A stretch of 64,000 nucleotides of DNA from Castanea sativa. Taxonomy: Eukaryota; Streptophyta; Magnoliopsida; Fagales; Fagaceae. Position 1 is the first letter of the stretch, and each line of letters starts with the position of its first letter. The position numbers and the translations under genes are program-made. The stretch is taken from contig NC_134023.1 of assembly GCF_040712315.1 (NCBI RefSeq), forward strand, positions 31,303,088-31,367,087. Direction: 5' to 3'. Of this stretch, positions 21,290 through 33,011 are shown in pieces. Below the pieces are notes generated by a model, which did no database searches, was not told the origin of the DNA, and worked only from the letters and a program-made list of their open reading frames with translations.

Positions 21290-23399
21290 GATATTGGGTG
21301 CTAAGTCCATAGCATACTTATTACCGTTAAGCTTAAGGTTCTCTTTTTCAAAAATCCTTTTGATTTGGGCTTATGATAGCAATTAAGCTATGGTCTTATG
21401 AACCTTTCAAGTTAAGATATACCTTTGGACTTTAGGATAAACCTCTTATATGTGAGAACCACTTTTCTTTTATCCCAAATATCTTAAGGTATGCCATAAC
21501 TTTTGGGTCATCCTTTAATTTTATATCCTTTATTTGTCCGTTAGAATTAGGTAAACACAAAATATATGGTTGAACAAATAAGAAATATAAAGGGTACCCT
21601 CCTTTTGATGGGGTCTAGGATCCTCTAAGTGTGGGTAGGCTCCTTAGAGCTAAAAGGATAGATAAGTAGGTCACTCATAACTAGGTGGACCATGATTCCA
21701 ATTGAGAGCCTAAATGGATCTTTGTGGATTGGTGGCAAACCGTTAACATACTCAAAGCCCATCATAGGCAATGGTACACATTGCGAGTGAAGGAAAAATT
21801 CTGATTTTGTATCTCATACAAAACACATAGCAGAAGCAACAAACAAGGATCTATTTCATTCATGATTGATAACGTGCACTACATAAATTTCAGAATTTAA
21901 GAACAAGATAGCGTACCTTGGTGTAGAGAAATTCAAAACAAAGATTAGAAGCACTTGGGAACACTTTTAATCTTCACTCTAATTTCACTTTACGCCCAAG
22001 ATGTGTGGTCTCTCAATCAGTTTTTCAAAGGGAGAATGAAAGTGTGTCTCACACTTTCTCACACACCGTTTCTTTTCTTTTCTAATCTCTTCTAATAAAA
22101 ATTCTGTATGTTTCTCCCTTTATAACTAACTGATTATCTAATTGGGCTGGCCTATTGGACCTTTCCAATTGGGGTTTAGTGTGTGGCTTGGAGTGGGACC
22201 AAAAGGGACCAATAAGACACTAGCTCCAATGGGCCTTGGGCTTTTCCGTCAACTCTTGACAAGTCCAAAGTTACCATTAATTATATTTAATACCACTATA
22301 TAAATATAATTGCACTCTAGGCCTTATTAATAAATTATATCCCAAGACTTTATTATACACATAACCCCTTCATAAAATATTCATAGTAACACAAAGTCAT
22401 AAATGTAGACTGCCACTTTGTAAATTACTACATCTTATCCTTGAGTACCCGGTTTAATTCTTTAAAGTCATTCATTATATATTTATGAAATCCAATTTCA
22501 TAAATATATACTTTAGTAATTTCTTACTAAAGTGGTTAGGCCTAACTCTCTGAATAACTGAAACTATTAAACTTATCTCAAGGGAATATTTTATATCTCT
22601 ATCAAGAGACTATGAATTCCATCTTGAGAATATATGTTCCATCAACACTAAATGTGGTTGCCCAACATACTGAGATTTTGATCATCACTTCAGATCTCAC
22701 TCCTGATATATCAAAGCAACTTACACTTCATGATCAGGTCCATTATTCTCTCAGGATTAAGAGTTCATGCAAATAGAAGTCGTGAGATTTATTATTCATT
22801 TGACAGTCATTAGGAGAACAATAAATCTCACAGCGGTCCTGTTCAATATGTTTTAACTCTTAAAACATATCAACATATCAACTAGAAGTCTCCACTTCCA
22901 TGATCAAGACAAATCATCGTAGTTGACACGTTATAGTCTTCGCAGATGAAATGCCCAATTTCATCACCGACTACGAACTATAAATTCTGAGTTTACAAAG
23001 AACTTGTGATTTACATCTTCTGTGACTTTTCACATAAATCACATACAATGCATCTCATGGACTATATGATAATGTCCCATATTCATGTTACCATTATTTT
23101 AGATAATAATAAAATAACTTTATCAATCACAATATTAAGTCATACATCATGTCTTACATAATGTCATACATAATATCATACATAGCATCATACAATAGGA
23201 TTTAAGGGCACAAATCCTAACAGCGAGTTGGTGGGATAAACTTCAAATGATTTTGGCCTGAATAGAGCATACTCCTCTTCCCACTCATCACCAACCGAGG
23301 TAAAGGGACAAAGGAACCAACTGAAGTGTATGCAGACAAGTATTGAACAAGTATTTAATAAGATTAAGAAATAGGATACATTGGAATCAAACTCTCTAT
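21290..23399 (-). other. TE-5 leader (5' untranslated region of an Ogre-like element), split by solo LTR sB
   Basis: Noncoding DNA on the plus-coordinate left of the primer site at 23400-23416, so it would be the 5' leader of a minus-strand element. The parts 21290-21787 and 23223-23399 are continuous once sB is removed. No ORF found; gag of this element is not present. Confidence 0.45.
21788..23222 (-). mobile_element. Solo LTR sB (TGTTAGG family)
   Basis: Read on the minus strand it begins TGTTAGGATTTGTGCCC and ends ...CCTTCA. It is flanked by a perfect 5-bp duplication, GCGAG, at 21783-21787 and 23223-23227. It aligns over its length with sC, sA and sD; sB and sC share the first 120 bp, whereas sA and sD have a different start (TGTTGGGGTTTATGCCC). 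No internal region is attached, so it is a product of LTR-LTR recombination. TG...CA/AACA ends fit copia-type LTRs but class is not proven. Confidence 0.85.
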
Positions 23400-23416
23400 C
23401 CCCAGCGGAGTTGCCA
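23400..23416 (-). promoter_or_regulatory. TE-5 primer binding site, Ogre type
   Basis: On the minus strand TGGCAACTCCGCTGGGG, one base from the tRNA-Arg-type site TGGCGACTCCGCTGGGG known for Ogre elements. It follows an LTR ending ...CCCACA with one spacer base. Confidence 0.7.
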
Positions 23417-23849
23417 CTGTGGGCGCCAACGCACGTGGTCGCTTGGGTAGTACACCTCAGCTGAGTGGATTGGGGTGGAGGAAAGGAATTGCTGTGGACA
23501 CAAGGGGTGGTATGGAGTCGCCACCTAGTTTTTGCAATGGTCTAGGAACCATGAATATAGCGTCCTTTTGAGAAAGGACGTTTTGTTCTTACTACTAGAG
23601 TATGAGTTTGGAGTTTAGGTGCACTCTTGGGAAGGTGTTAGGCACCCAAGATCGCCCAACCCTAAGGTTGGCCTCCCATCATTGTGTCTTACGTCTTAAC
23701 CTTATTAAAAACATGTTCAATACTTATATCCTAACTCACACACACACACTAGTATACATCTTAGCATACAACATGACATCTTTCATCCCAAAACAACCTA
23801 TCATATCTATCCATAAAGCAATAAAGAGCCAAACCCATACCCAAATAAG

Positions 23850-25111
23850 TGATAACGCCTTAAAATGTATATTTGTTATATACTTATGTGGGCGTTATCT
23901 CCTTATTACTATGCTTAATTTGTATAATTAAGCCATGATTTGTATTAGATCCTATTATTTATCTTTACATAATTTCTTGAATAAGTTGTCATTCATTGTG
24001 TGTAATTTTCTACTTTCAGGAAATCATGTGATAAAAGATGAGTTTACAGGAATTTATGAGAGAATGTAGGCCAAACTAGAATTAAAGTGGAGCTAAAGTA
24101 CCATGCTTCAATGTCTTAGGATGTGCAGGTAGAGTGATTGGATCGTCTACCATGATTGGAAGCTTCAAATAAGGAAAGAAATCAAAGAAGCAGAATCTGA
24201 AAAGGAAAAATCTGATTTGAGCACTGATCAGTATTTTGGGTGTATCTCTCTCATCATAAGTCCAATTGACACAAGACTAAATGGGTTGGAACTTTGACTT
24301 AAATATTTACAACTTTCCAATTTTGAGTTTTCCAAAATTCTCAATTTTTGAAGGTCGAAATTAACTCACAAGTTACTGCTGTAAACCTAGACGAAAATTA
24401 AAAATAGTAAAAGTTTTATTTTCTTTGGACACTTTTACGTTAGGGTTTTGAAGGGAGGCTGTGTAGAACGAATTTTGGTAGAGAAAAACTTGTATTTTCC
24501 TTTCTCTAATGGGAGCCTAAACTCTTTGCTAGGGCTAGGGGTTATGTTTCTTTTATACGGTATGAATATTCAATGTGATTCTTTCTAGGATTTTATCAAC
24601 GACATATTTGATTGTTCAATTAGATTTCTTTTGATGTATTAGTTCTTCTATGCTTTTAATAATTTCAATCATGTTTTTCCTATTGTTTAGATGAATTTCT
24701 AATAGTTTGAAATAGAAATCAGGTTATAAAGTGAATGGGTTTTTTGAAAACTTTTCTAACCGCATTATCAATCTAGGTTATCATGCGTTCTTGAATCGTC
24801 TCAGTTCAATCGAATCATAAGTATTTAATTGTATAAGAACAATCAATTATGAAATATATAATTTCTTAGATCATAAAGAATTTCATATCAATATAGGGAA
24901 ACACCTTGATGCCCTAGTATTCACATTATTGATTTAAATAAGTTTTTATTATTATTCTTGTTAACAATCACCAAGCAAAAGTATTTTTCTTCTTCACCAA
25001 AATTGTTATTTAATTATATTGTCTTTGAATTTATCTTGCTCCTTGTGGTTCGACCTCGGTACTCTGAGAATTATATTGCTATGATCTCCTGCACTTGGGA
25101 GTGAGCAAGCA
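23850..25111 (+). mobile_element. Solo LTR sE
   Basis: Starts TGATAACGCC and ends GTGAGCAAGCA, with a perfect 5-bp duplication ATAAG at 23845-23849 and 25112-25116. About 1.26 kb, no coding capacity. A segment near 25040-25060 (GTTCGACCTCGGTACTC) is typical of LTR U5 regions. Unrelated to the sA-sD family. Confidence 0.8.
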
Positions 25112-26050
25112 ATAAGAAACCCTAGCATTCATCTAAGATGTGAACACCCTATCATACATCTCAAGGCAAGGCAGCAACCCCAAACATGGTAGCAAGCATA
25201 TCATGGCAATCACAAAATCATATGAAGTATACAATTGGAATTGAAAGGTACTAAGAAAACATTCAACAACATACACCATCCAATGCATGTTTATACCAAT
25301 GCATGACTTACCTTTACTTACCTTTTAGCAACACAACATCTATGGCATTAAGTATGGACATGTGAATGAATGTTCACGGTATTTAAACAAGACAAAACAT
25401 AAAACCCTAATCTAAACATATTAAAGAAAAGCAAGCATACAAGACAGAGACTCAAATACGTATAAACATATTGAAAATAGTTTAAATAGAGACAAAACCT
25501 GTGAAACAAGCAAACCAAACAAAATATGAAATTCGAATTAGAGTTTCTAGGCAAGTGCCTGTGTATGTAGCCAGAGGCTTGCATACGCAATGTTTGACCT
25601 GTGTACGAATGCTCATGCCCAGAAAACACGATACAAAAAAAAGAGCATAAACAAAAACCATAATTCTAACAACCAAACATGCTCAGAACATAAAATAACT
25701 ATAAAAATAACCTAAGCAAATATGTATAAAGATAAACTAAGCAAAGAAACGAGATTAAAACAGAAAAGAAAGACTAAAAAGAAAAAAAGAAAGGTTAAAG
25801 CTTGATACCTCAAAAAGGAGTTCCCAAGTTTTGATTTTGACCCTTCCTCTCAATCAAATCTATCACAAGTCATTAAACAAGCGATTAGCAACGTTGAACT
25901 AAAAGGAATAGGGCCAGAAAAGGTCCTAATCAAATAAAATTTAACTTGAGGGTATTTTGTGCAAAACACCCTTTTGATTCACTATTTTCTAGTGAATCTT
26001 AGGTTTTTCCGTGGGATTTCTTGTGTGTTTTAAAAATGTACCGTGTAAGA

Positions 26051-26060
26051 CTTTATATAG
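26051..26060 (-). promoter_or_regulatory. TATA box of the TE-5 LTR
   Basis: CTATATAAAG on the minus strand, about 30 bp before GTGTAAG-type R sequence. It marks the likely U3/R border of this LTR. Confidence 0.5.
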
Positions 26061-26699
26061 TGGGAAAAAAATGGGGTTTTGAGTGACTCCCAGATGATGT
26101 GAGATTCATTTCAAATCTCAGCCATTATTGTAGAAAACTTGCATTTTTATGTTTTTGAAACCCTAGCTGTGTACACAGGAGAGTGCCTGCGTACGCATGC
26201 TTTGGCTACATGGGCCGATGGCCACGTTGGTCATTTTATTTTCAAGAAAATATTTTTGCTCATTTAAAAGGTTATATTTTTCATTTTAACACTCCTCAAG
26301 TCAATTTGATATCTGATTGGGCTTTAAACTAGCCTTTGGCCTTAGAGTTTGAGCATCATTGGGGAACGGGGGCCCTAGCCGTAAGGGGTACAAAATGTGG
26401 TGTTTATAGATGCCTATCTTTTGATTCGTGAGCTTTGCTAACGTAATCAAAAGAATAAGAGACAAAATATTTTGTTTCGACGTACGGCTCAGGCCCAACT
26501 CATGCACATAACACACATCACGCATACATGTGACAGGGTGCAACTCTAAAGAGCTGCGTGGGATTCGTATGTCCGAAGTCCCACTTTTGTTGCCTAGGAA
26601 ACAAGCAACGATAGGTTCACTATCCCAGAACCTGATTTGCCACTTGCAAGCAAATGGCGAATGTCGAGTGACTCACTATCCTAGAGTCACTTTAAAAGA

Positions 26700-27111
26700 A
26701 AAAAGAAAAACAAACAAGGGCGCTCTTCAAGATAACCCAACAAAAAAAAAAGGATATAGTCTCTATGGTTTCTGTTTGGGGCTCTTGCCTCAAACTTCTC
26801 CAAGTGACTTACTCCTCTTGTCTTCTTCACTTCTTTCGATACCTTTTCTGGTAAGGCTTTTGCCTCAGGTTGACCTTGGGCTCTTTCTATATTTCCATCT
26901 ATACCTTTTTCTACCGTGTCTGCATGTTCAATTCTCAGAGGATATGAGCATGAGTAGTCTTGATTGTTGGATCCACTAGAGATGGTGAAAACTCGCTGAG
27001 GAGTAGGTGTGCATGGGGAGAAATCTTTGGCCTCTTTCATGACTTACTTGGGGATGAGAAACTCATTGAGAAGTAGTAGAAATGGACTCGTTGAGGAGTA
27101 GTGTAGATGTG
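26700..27111. other. Noncoding DNA between the TE-5 LTR and tandem repeats
   Basis: No conserved ORF. Short AACTC(A/G)TTGAGGAGTAG-like near-repeats begin at about 26990 and lead into the 58-bp repeats. Confidence 0.4.
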
Positions 27112-27356
27112 TGATCCACTGGGGAAGAATCTTCTACTTCCTTCATGGTACGTTGAGAACTTCAAGGAAGAATCTTATGCTTGAATCATTGAGGAAGAGT
27201 CCTCTACTTCCTTACTCGGGATAGCGTTCTTGATATACTTGATCCTTTGGGGAAGAATCTTCTGCCTCCTTACTAGGGATGATGTTCTTGACGTACTTGA
27301 TCCATTGGGGAAGAATCTTCTGCCTCCTTATTGGGGATAGTGTTCTTGAATTTATA
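27112..27356. repeat. Tandem repeat, 58-bp unit
   Basis: Units start at 27112 (expanded to 71 bp), 27183, 27241 and 27299. Each carries GATCCATTGGGGAAGAATC-like text followed by TTCTGCCTCCTTA. Such arrays are known in the hypervariable 3' region of Ogre/Tat retrotransposons. Confidence 0.8.
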
Positions 27357-27525
27357 TGATCTAAATGGTTTTGGGATGTACATGATTCATTGGGAGAAGA
27401 GTTTTCTGCTTCTCTTATTGCTCACTAGGGAGTCCTTTGATGATTTTATGTTTAATTGAGGCAATCTTAAGATGTTTTCCCTTTTTCAAGAGAATGAATT
27501 TTTATTTATTTATTTACTATTCATG

Positions 27526-27573
27526 ACTAAACTACACGTAGTTTAGTGGTGAGGCTTAAACTACATGTAGTTT
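27526..27573. repeat. Two near-identical palindromes
   Basis: The first (27526-27547) pairs ACTAAACTA with TAGTTTAGT around CACG. The second (27558-27573) is the perfect palindrome AAACTACATGTAGTTT. Only ten bases separate them. Confidence 0.75.
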
Positions 27574-27584
27574 AGCCATTAGAT

Positions 27585-28195
27585 GTGTTCCCGCCTTTTC
27601 ATTTTTTTTCCAACAGTTTACCAACCATTTCTTCTTCTTCTTCTTCTCCTTCTTCTTCTCTTGATCTTCCTCATCTCTTCACATTCTTCATAACTCCTCT
27701 TTTCTTCTCTCAACAAAAACCTCCCATATCTCTCTTTTCCTCTCACTTTCTGACTCTCTCATTTTCTCAAACTCCCTCATTCTCTCATTTTCTCTCTAAC
27801 TCTCTTCATCTCCTCCAATGGCACCCAAGGCCAAGAAGACCTCCTACATCCTTTCCTTTGTTGCATTCCACCTTATCCGCTGGAGTGGAGTATTGAGGTT
27901 GATGGGGCCTCCACCATTGACATACCAGCCAGAGAATCACATTCCCATAGTTGAATCTATAAGTTTTTCAAGCTTTTTCTCATTTTCAAGTTTCTCTCTG
28001 ATTTTCCATTTTGATGTGTTTTTGGCCATGTAAATACTTGGGTTTTGTTGTGGGATGGGTTTAGATGAAAACTTGACACATTAGGAGGGGTGGGAACATG
28101 TTTAGGATTGATTTTAGATGATGTATGCTTGAAAATGTTGAAGAACTGCTTCTGTCTCTGCTTCTGCGTGCGTGAGCTTGGGCCTGCATACACAG
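27585..28195 (+). pseudogene. TE-8 left part: 5' end of an element-borne gene
   Basis: A CT-rich leader (27600-27810) precedes ATG at 27818, which opens MAPKAKKTS...LMGPPPLTYQPENH. The ORF ends at 28033 and a GTAAAT donor-like site stands at about 28030. Intron-like T-rich DNA follows until TE-6 begins at 28196. Continuation at 47088 includes an acceptor and a plant-mobile-domain-like exon. The shared MAPK start with the TE-6/TE-7 second ORF may be chance. Confidence 0.4.
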
Positions 28196-29148
28196 TGATA
28201 GGCCAAGAATGTATTGACCCCTTGGGTAAATTAACCAATCAATTAGCCAAGTAAATTAATGAAGTCAATTTAACATGAAATATGCGTGGTAGCACAAACA
28301 AATCACCAAATAACTAAATGCAACGAAAATTAAATTTGACACGGGTGATTTGTTTACGAATGGAGAAAACTATTGAGGGAAAACCCCACCGAGTGAATTT
28401 AAGGTCACCACTCTTGAGAATCTACTATTATCAAAATAAGCGGTTACAAGTAAAGGAGTCCCAGTACCTTATACCAACCTACAGTTGAACCCTTACCCCA
28501 ATATGCAATTGAACTTGTAATGTAGTAACAATCTCTCCCTTCAATGCACGACTCCTAGTACGTGACTAACCAATCGATGCGCGGATCCTAGTACGCGGCT
28601 TACACACCAACTTGAGAAAGATGTTGGCTGCAAAGTTCTTAAGTTCATCCACAAGATGAGGATCAAGAAGCTCATTGGTTACAAAACCTTACGATGTACA
28701 AATGCAACAGCTTCTTCAAGAGAAATATGAACTAGGAAAAATTGTCTCTGGTCACAATTTGAGTGAATAATCACTTTGTATCAAGTTGCATCACCTTAGA
28801 CAGCCCTTAAAATATTCCTTATATATGTTTAGGGTTGTGAGAAAAGAAACCCTACACAAATAGCTTGGAGTGAATAATCACTTTGTATCAAGTTGCATCT
28901 CCTTAGACAGCCCTTAAAATCTCGATAGATACAATCTGTCGAGCTATCTGTTGAGCTTTAAAATACAGCACTTCTTCACTTGTTTCTTGAACAGATTTGC
29001 ATGGTTTTAACTCTTGACTTGAACAATATGTTGCTTGAAGACTTAAACCATCCTAGATCTACCCAATTACAAGTAAAGTGCATTTTGTCAAAGGATTAGT
29101 CAATTCTAAATGACATATGTTCATATCAATTCTAAATATGTCCTAACA
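28196..29148 (-). repeat. TE-6 3' LTR
   Basis: Minus strand: TGTTAGGACATAT ... GGCCTATCA. Same family as 34451-34963 + 46591-47087, 51949-52817 and 59838-60815. It holds a 53-bp duplication (28761-28813 and 28868-28920, one mismatch) not seen in the other three copies. Confidence 0.9.
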
Positions 29149-29165
29149 ATCTCTCCCTTTGGCAA
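29149..29165 (-). promoter_or_regulatory. TE-6 polypurine tract
   Basis: Minus strand reads CCAAAGGGAGAGAT directly before the 3' LTR; TE-7 has CCAAAGGGGGAGAT. Confidence 0.8.
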
Positions 29166-29732
29166 TCCGTGACAAAACCACAACAAACAAATGAAATATG
29201 AAAGAAGTCATAAATCACTCAATTCATACTCACTTGTTGAATACAATAAAATCTAATTCTAATACAAACTCTTGAAAAACTTTGCAAGAAGAGAGTTCAT
29301 GACATGATAGATTTTGATAACCTGTCTTTCTGAAATACGTTAAACAAAACTCATCAAGGCATCTTAGTGTGAGACAAAACTAAAATATTTTATACATATG
29401 AAACATGTGTATAAAGAGAGAAAAGAAACAACATATGGAGAGATAGGTGAAAGCGATAAAACATCATCATATATATATATATATATATCAACAATAAGTA
29501 CAAAGTTTGCTATCACTAAGTGGTCACAAGATTGATGTACAAAAAGATAATGTATCTAAAGAGAAAAGAAAAGAAAAGATACATAAATCGTCACTACATC
29601 CCTCAAGACAAAAAAAAAAAAAACACTCCCCCTAACAAAAAGGTCCTACGCTAACTCTCACCCTAAGTATATGACTACCCTCATACCCAAAACCACTCCT
29701 CCTTTTTGTCACGAATGAAAAAGGGCAAGTCA

Positions 29733-30916
29733 CTAAGAAGTAGTCATCTCCTCATTACTAGAAGAGCTAGCATCCTCATCCTCATCATCATCATCATCAT
29801 CATTAGCACTGGAGCCATTAGCATCGTCCTCATCCTTCAAAGCTTGTGGAGATGGGGAGGGAGAAGCAACGAAGCCACCAAGGCGAGCTTGATGTCATGC
29901 AATACGACCCATACGGGTGGTCACCTAACTCATCTCATTAGTGAGACTGTCAAGGCAAGCATCCATGTGTTGAAGCTGCGCCATGATCATCTCAAGTGTC
30001 ACACCACCCACTGAAGAAGAAGGAGCGAAGGTGGATGGAGTGAAGAAGGCTAGAGGAGTCATTGTCTCGGTCTGTGGCCACTTTGGTTTAAGCTGGGCCT
30101 CACTTCGTCTAATGGATGACGCGCTCAAGGCACTTATGAAGGTGAAGTGAGTAGACTCGAGATAAGAGATAGAGAGTGGCGAATGAGTCTCATGATAGCA
30201 GAAGGAAAGATAAGCTTATCACGGGTTGCCGTATCCTTATAGACATCTATAAGGGAGAGAATGAAATGAGAGGGAAAGTCTATAGTAAGGTCCTCAATGA
30301 GGGACAACAGAAAGCGAACACGAGGCTTAGTAATAGAATTATAGTGAGACAAGGGATATAGAACAAATGTCATCACCATTTTTAGGAATCTTGGACCTTT
30401 TGCAAAGCCCTAGCATGAGGTGTTTTGACGTTCACCCCATGAAGAAGGTATCTCACAAAAGAGAGACAGAAGTTCATCTTTGGACACAGTCCTTAGACGT
30501 GGACATTTGGGGTAATCAGGATGTGATTCCCTTGGAACATGTAGCACTTCGGAGATAAGCTCTGTAGTAACTACCAAATGAGTACCTCAAACAAAAGTAA
30601 TAAACTGAGGTACTGAAGAATCAAAACCGTGCATATTGGAGTACAACTCTTGTATGATCACGAAGGGACAACTCACGGGTATCTCACATAGAGATTCCCA
30701 ACCCCGCCTATGAATGACAGTCAATAGAGTAGTATTGGAGAAGTTCAATAAGATAACGTGGCATTTCGAATGAATGCCACATTTGAAAAAGTTCTCCGAG
30801 AAGTCCTTACGGGCCTTCTCATCACGGAACCTAACATGAAGAGGTGTAGGATCAGAAGATGATGCCCTGAAATGAAGAGGGTTTTGGGACGGAGTAGTTT
30901 TGTGCTTAGGTGCCAT
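29733..30916 (-). pseudogene. TE-6 ORF2, 'putative plant transposon protein'-like
   Basis: ATG at 30916 opens MAPKHKTTPSQNP..., then ASSSDPTPLHVRFRDEKARKDFSENF, FVIIQELYSNMHGFDSSVPQF, and after a CGA-to-TGA stop (30587-30589) the core with FLLSLIEDLTIDFPSHFI and DVYKDTATRDKLIFPSAI. A C-terminal MIMAQLQHMDACLDSL helix and an acidic DEDASSS tail end at TAG 29733-29735. Several frame changes and stops. It resembles Pfam's 'putative plant transposon protein' domain (name from memory). It lies on the same strand as gag, where copia elements normally carry pol. TE-7 has the matching ORF at 56702-59272. No catalytic motif was recognised; its role is unknown. Confidence 0.72.
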
Positions 30917-33011
30917 GCGCAGACTACTGAGAGAGAGAGAGAGAGAGAGAGAAACAGAAAAGCACCAATCAACATATATACTAATAGAAATGAAAAGAAG
31001 GTATGTATGCATGAGTAATGGATCATCATGTGACGTGCAACAAAAAAACATCATGGGCTTAGCCCAATCCAACCCTACCAGCACACAAGGTTCAAACATA
31101 TAAAACACACATCTAAATGCATGAAACATTGTGAAAATGCAAATGTAATGCAATGCATGAGCATATAACATCATTTAAGGAAAACCTAACCCAAAAATTT
31201 CGCAAAATACTCAAAGATTTTCAAAAACCCCAAAATTTTTTCAAAAACCCTAAACCTAGATCTAAATGCATGAAGAATGAGAGAAAGAAGGATCATACCA
31301 AAGAAGAAATGATCACTTTAGGCCAAAAATCAAATGGGTTTAAGGTTTAGAGAGAGAGAGAAAAGTGTTTGGGAGGTGAAAGGGCTGGTTTCTGTCGAGA
31401 GAGATCGAAGAAAATGAGATTTGAGATCGCGTTGGATCTACTTACAGAAAATGCGTCTCGATGGATCGAGATCTATTGAGAATCCGTCGAGCACTAATTA
31501 TCGACAGATAAATCTGTTGAGGTGCTGTCGAGAATCTGTTGATGGCAAAAATGCCTCAATGGATTAAGAAGTTGTTGAGAAGCTATCGGCTAGACAGAAA
31601 CTTTCTCGATGGATTGAGAATCTATCTAGAAGCTATTAAGACAAATTCCAAAAAGTTTCGATGGATTGAAGATGCGTTAAGATTTGTCGAGAAAAAGAAG
31701 TCCAAGGGTCTCGATAGATAGCTATCTGTCGAGAGCTGTCGAGAAGCTGTCGAGAAGCTGTCGAGCTTGATAAAAACAGAATTTTCAAGGATGAGAAAAA
31801 CACATAAATGAATGCAATCAAGCAAGCTACTCAACCAAAGATCCAAACAACACTGTAAGCTTTCCAAAACATCTCTTAACAAGAAGAATGAAAAGCATTT
31901 AAGATCCAAACACACACACACACACACACAACAAGTCTAACCAATTTTATATTTCAAAAATAAGTCAAGACAGTTTAGTGAGCATACATTAACACATGTA
32001 TTCCTTGTGATGGCCAAATCACATTGTACCTGCTCATGTATCAAAAGTAGTAAAGAATTTTACGTGTTGTGTGTGAAAACATTGCAAGATTACATAAGTG
32101 TATCACGTTATGACGATTTAAGATATGAGAAAAATAATTTAACTCACACACAATCATAACTACTTGATGGGGACTATTACTTTTGAGGTACATCCTATAA
32201 CTCCCACATCTCCTAGAAACATGCTTGCAACCATATTTAAAAGCATTTTGATTCTTTTTGCTTTTGATTTTCTGTGCATATATATTTTTTTCATTTGAGC
32301 ATATCATGCATGGGCATATAAGAGAGAGAAGAAATACCCAATTATGTTAAGTCTACAACATCACAATTTTGCTATGCTGAAGCATACAGATATTATACAT
32401 GATTGGTAGGCTTTAGTGGTGAGATGGTTATTTATACATTTTTCTTAGGATTTTTTAGTCCTTCTCATCAAAAAGAGTGATATGAGTATTAAGTACAAGA
32501 GATTACTTAATCTTACTCATCACAAACACGAGCCACAAAGCTCACTTGCTTAGTTGTGCATTGAGATGCTCATCTAAGCTACAAAAGATACAAAGTTTAG
32601 AAAACTTTGTTTTAATGGCCATCCAAGGTACACAAGTACCAATGTACACAAAAAACACATTATTTTTGTATATATATTTTTTAATTTTTATTCTTATGAA
32701 AAATAAAATAAGGCAAAAACTAAAAACAAACAAACAAAAACATGTTAAAACAAAGCATAGCATAAAACTAGATTGACTCAAAGACAAGAAAGCAAAGCAC
32801 ACAAGTAATGCATAAAAAAAAAGAGAGGGAGAGAGAAAAAGTGACTAAATCACTTTGAGCCTTTTTCTTTCCATACCTTGAAAGAACCTTTCCGTTTGGC
32901 GAACCCTTGATCTGGTATTGAGGGGGAAGAATTGAAATCGTTCAAGTTCGAAAGGAAAATGAGGGCCTTAAGAAGATCTCCAAGGGGAGCAAAAGAGGAT
33001 GGAAACTGATT
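30917..33011 (-). other. TE-6 noncoding spacer between gag and ORF2, rich in CTGTCGAG motifs
   Basis: About 2.1 kb without conserved coding. A (GA)n run lies at 30930-30950. At 31380-31770 there are many copies of TCGAGAAGCTGTCGAG-like text and GATCGAGA/TCTCGAT variants. TE-7 54628-56701 is the homologous spacer. No copia pol motif is present in either. Confidence 0.65.

Larger units (their letters stand above)
23418..26700 (-). repeat. TE-5 LTR, very long, Ogre-like, split by solo LTR sE
   Basis: Its 3' end (minus strand) abuts the primer site. It includes the GGGAAGGTGTTAGGCACCC segment (about 23628-23646). A TATA box, CTATATAAAG, stands at 26051-26060 on the minus strand. sE (23850-25111) is inserted in it. 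The outer boundary near 26.7 kb is my estimate; no second copy is available to fix it. Motifs around TGCGTACGCA occur near 25560 and 26185. Confidence 0.5.

Noticed and set aside
26530..27040. ORFs at 26530-26979 (plus) and 26687-27040 (minus)
   Set aside because: They overlap each other in noncoding TE-5 flank and match nothing known.
27112..27356. Possible CRISPR-like array
   Set aside because: Units are contiguous with no unique spacers; it is a tandem repeat in plant DNA.
31622..31927. ORFs in the TE-6 spacer
   Set aside because: Serine- and leucine-rich readings of the repeated CTCGACAG motifs.
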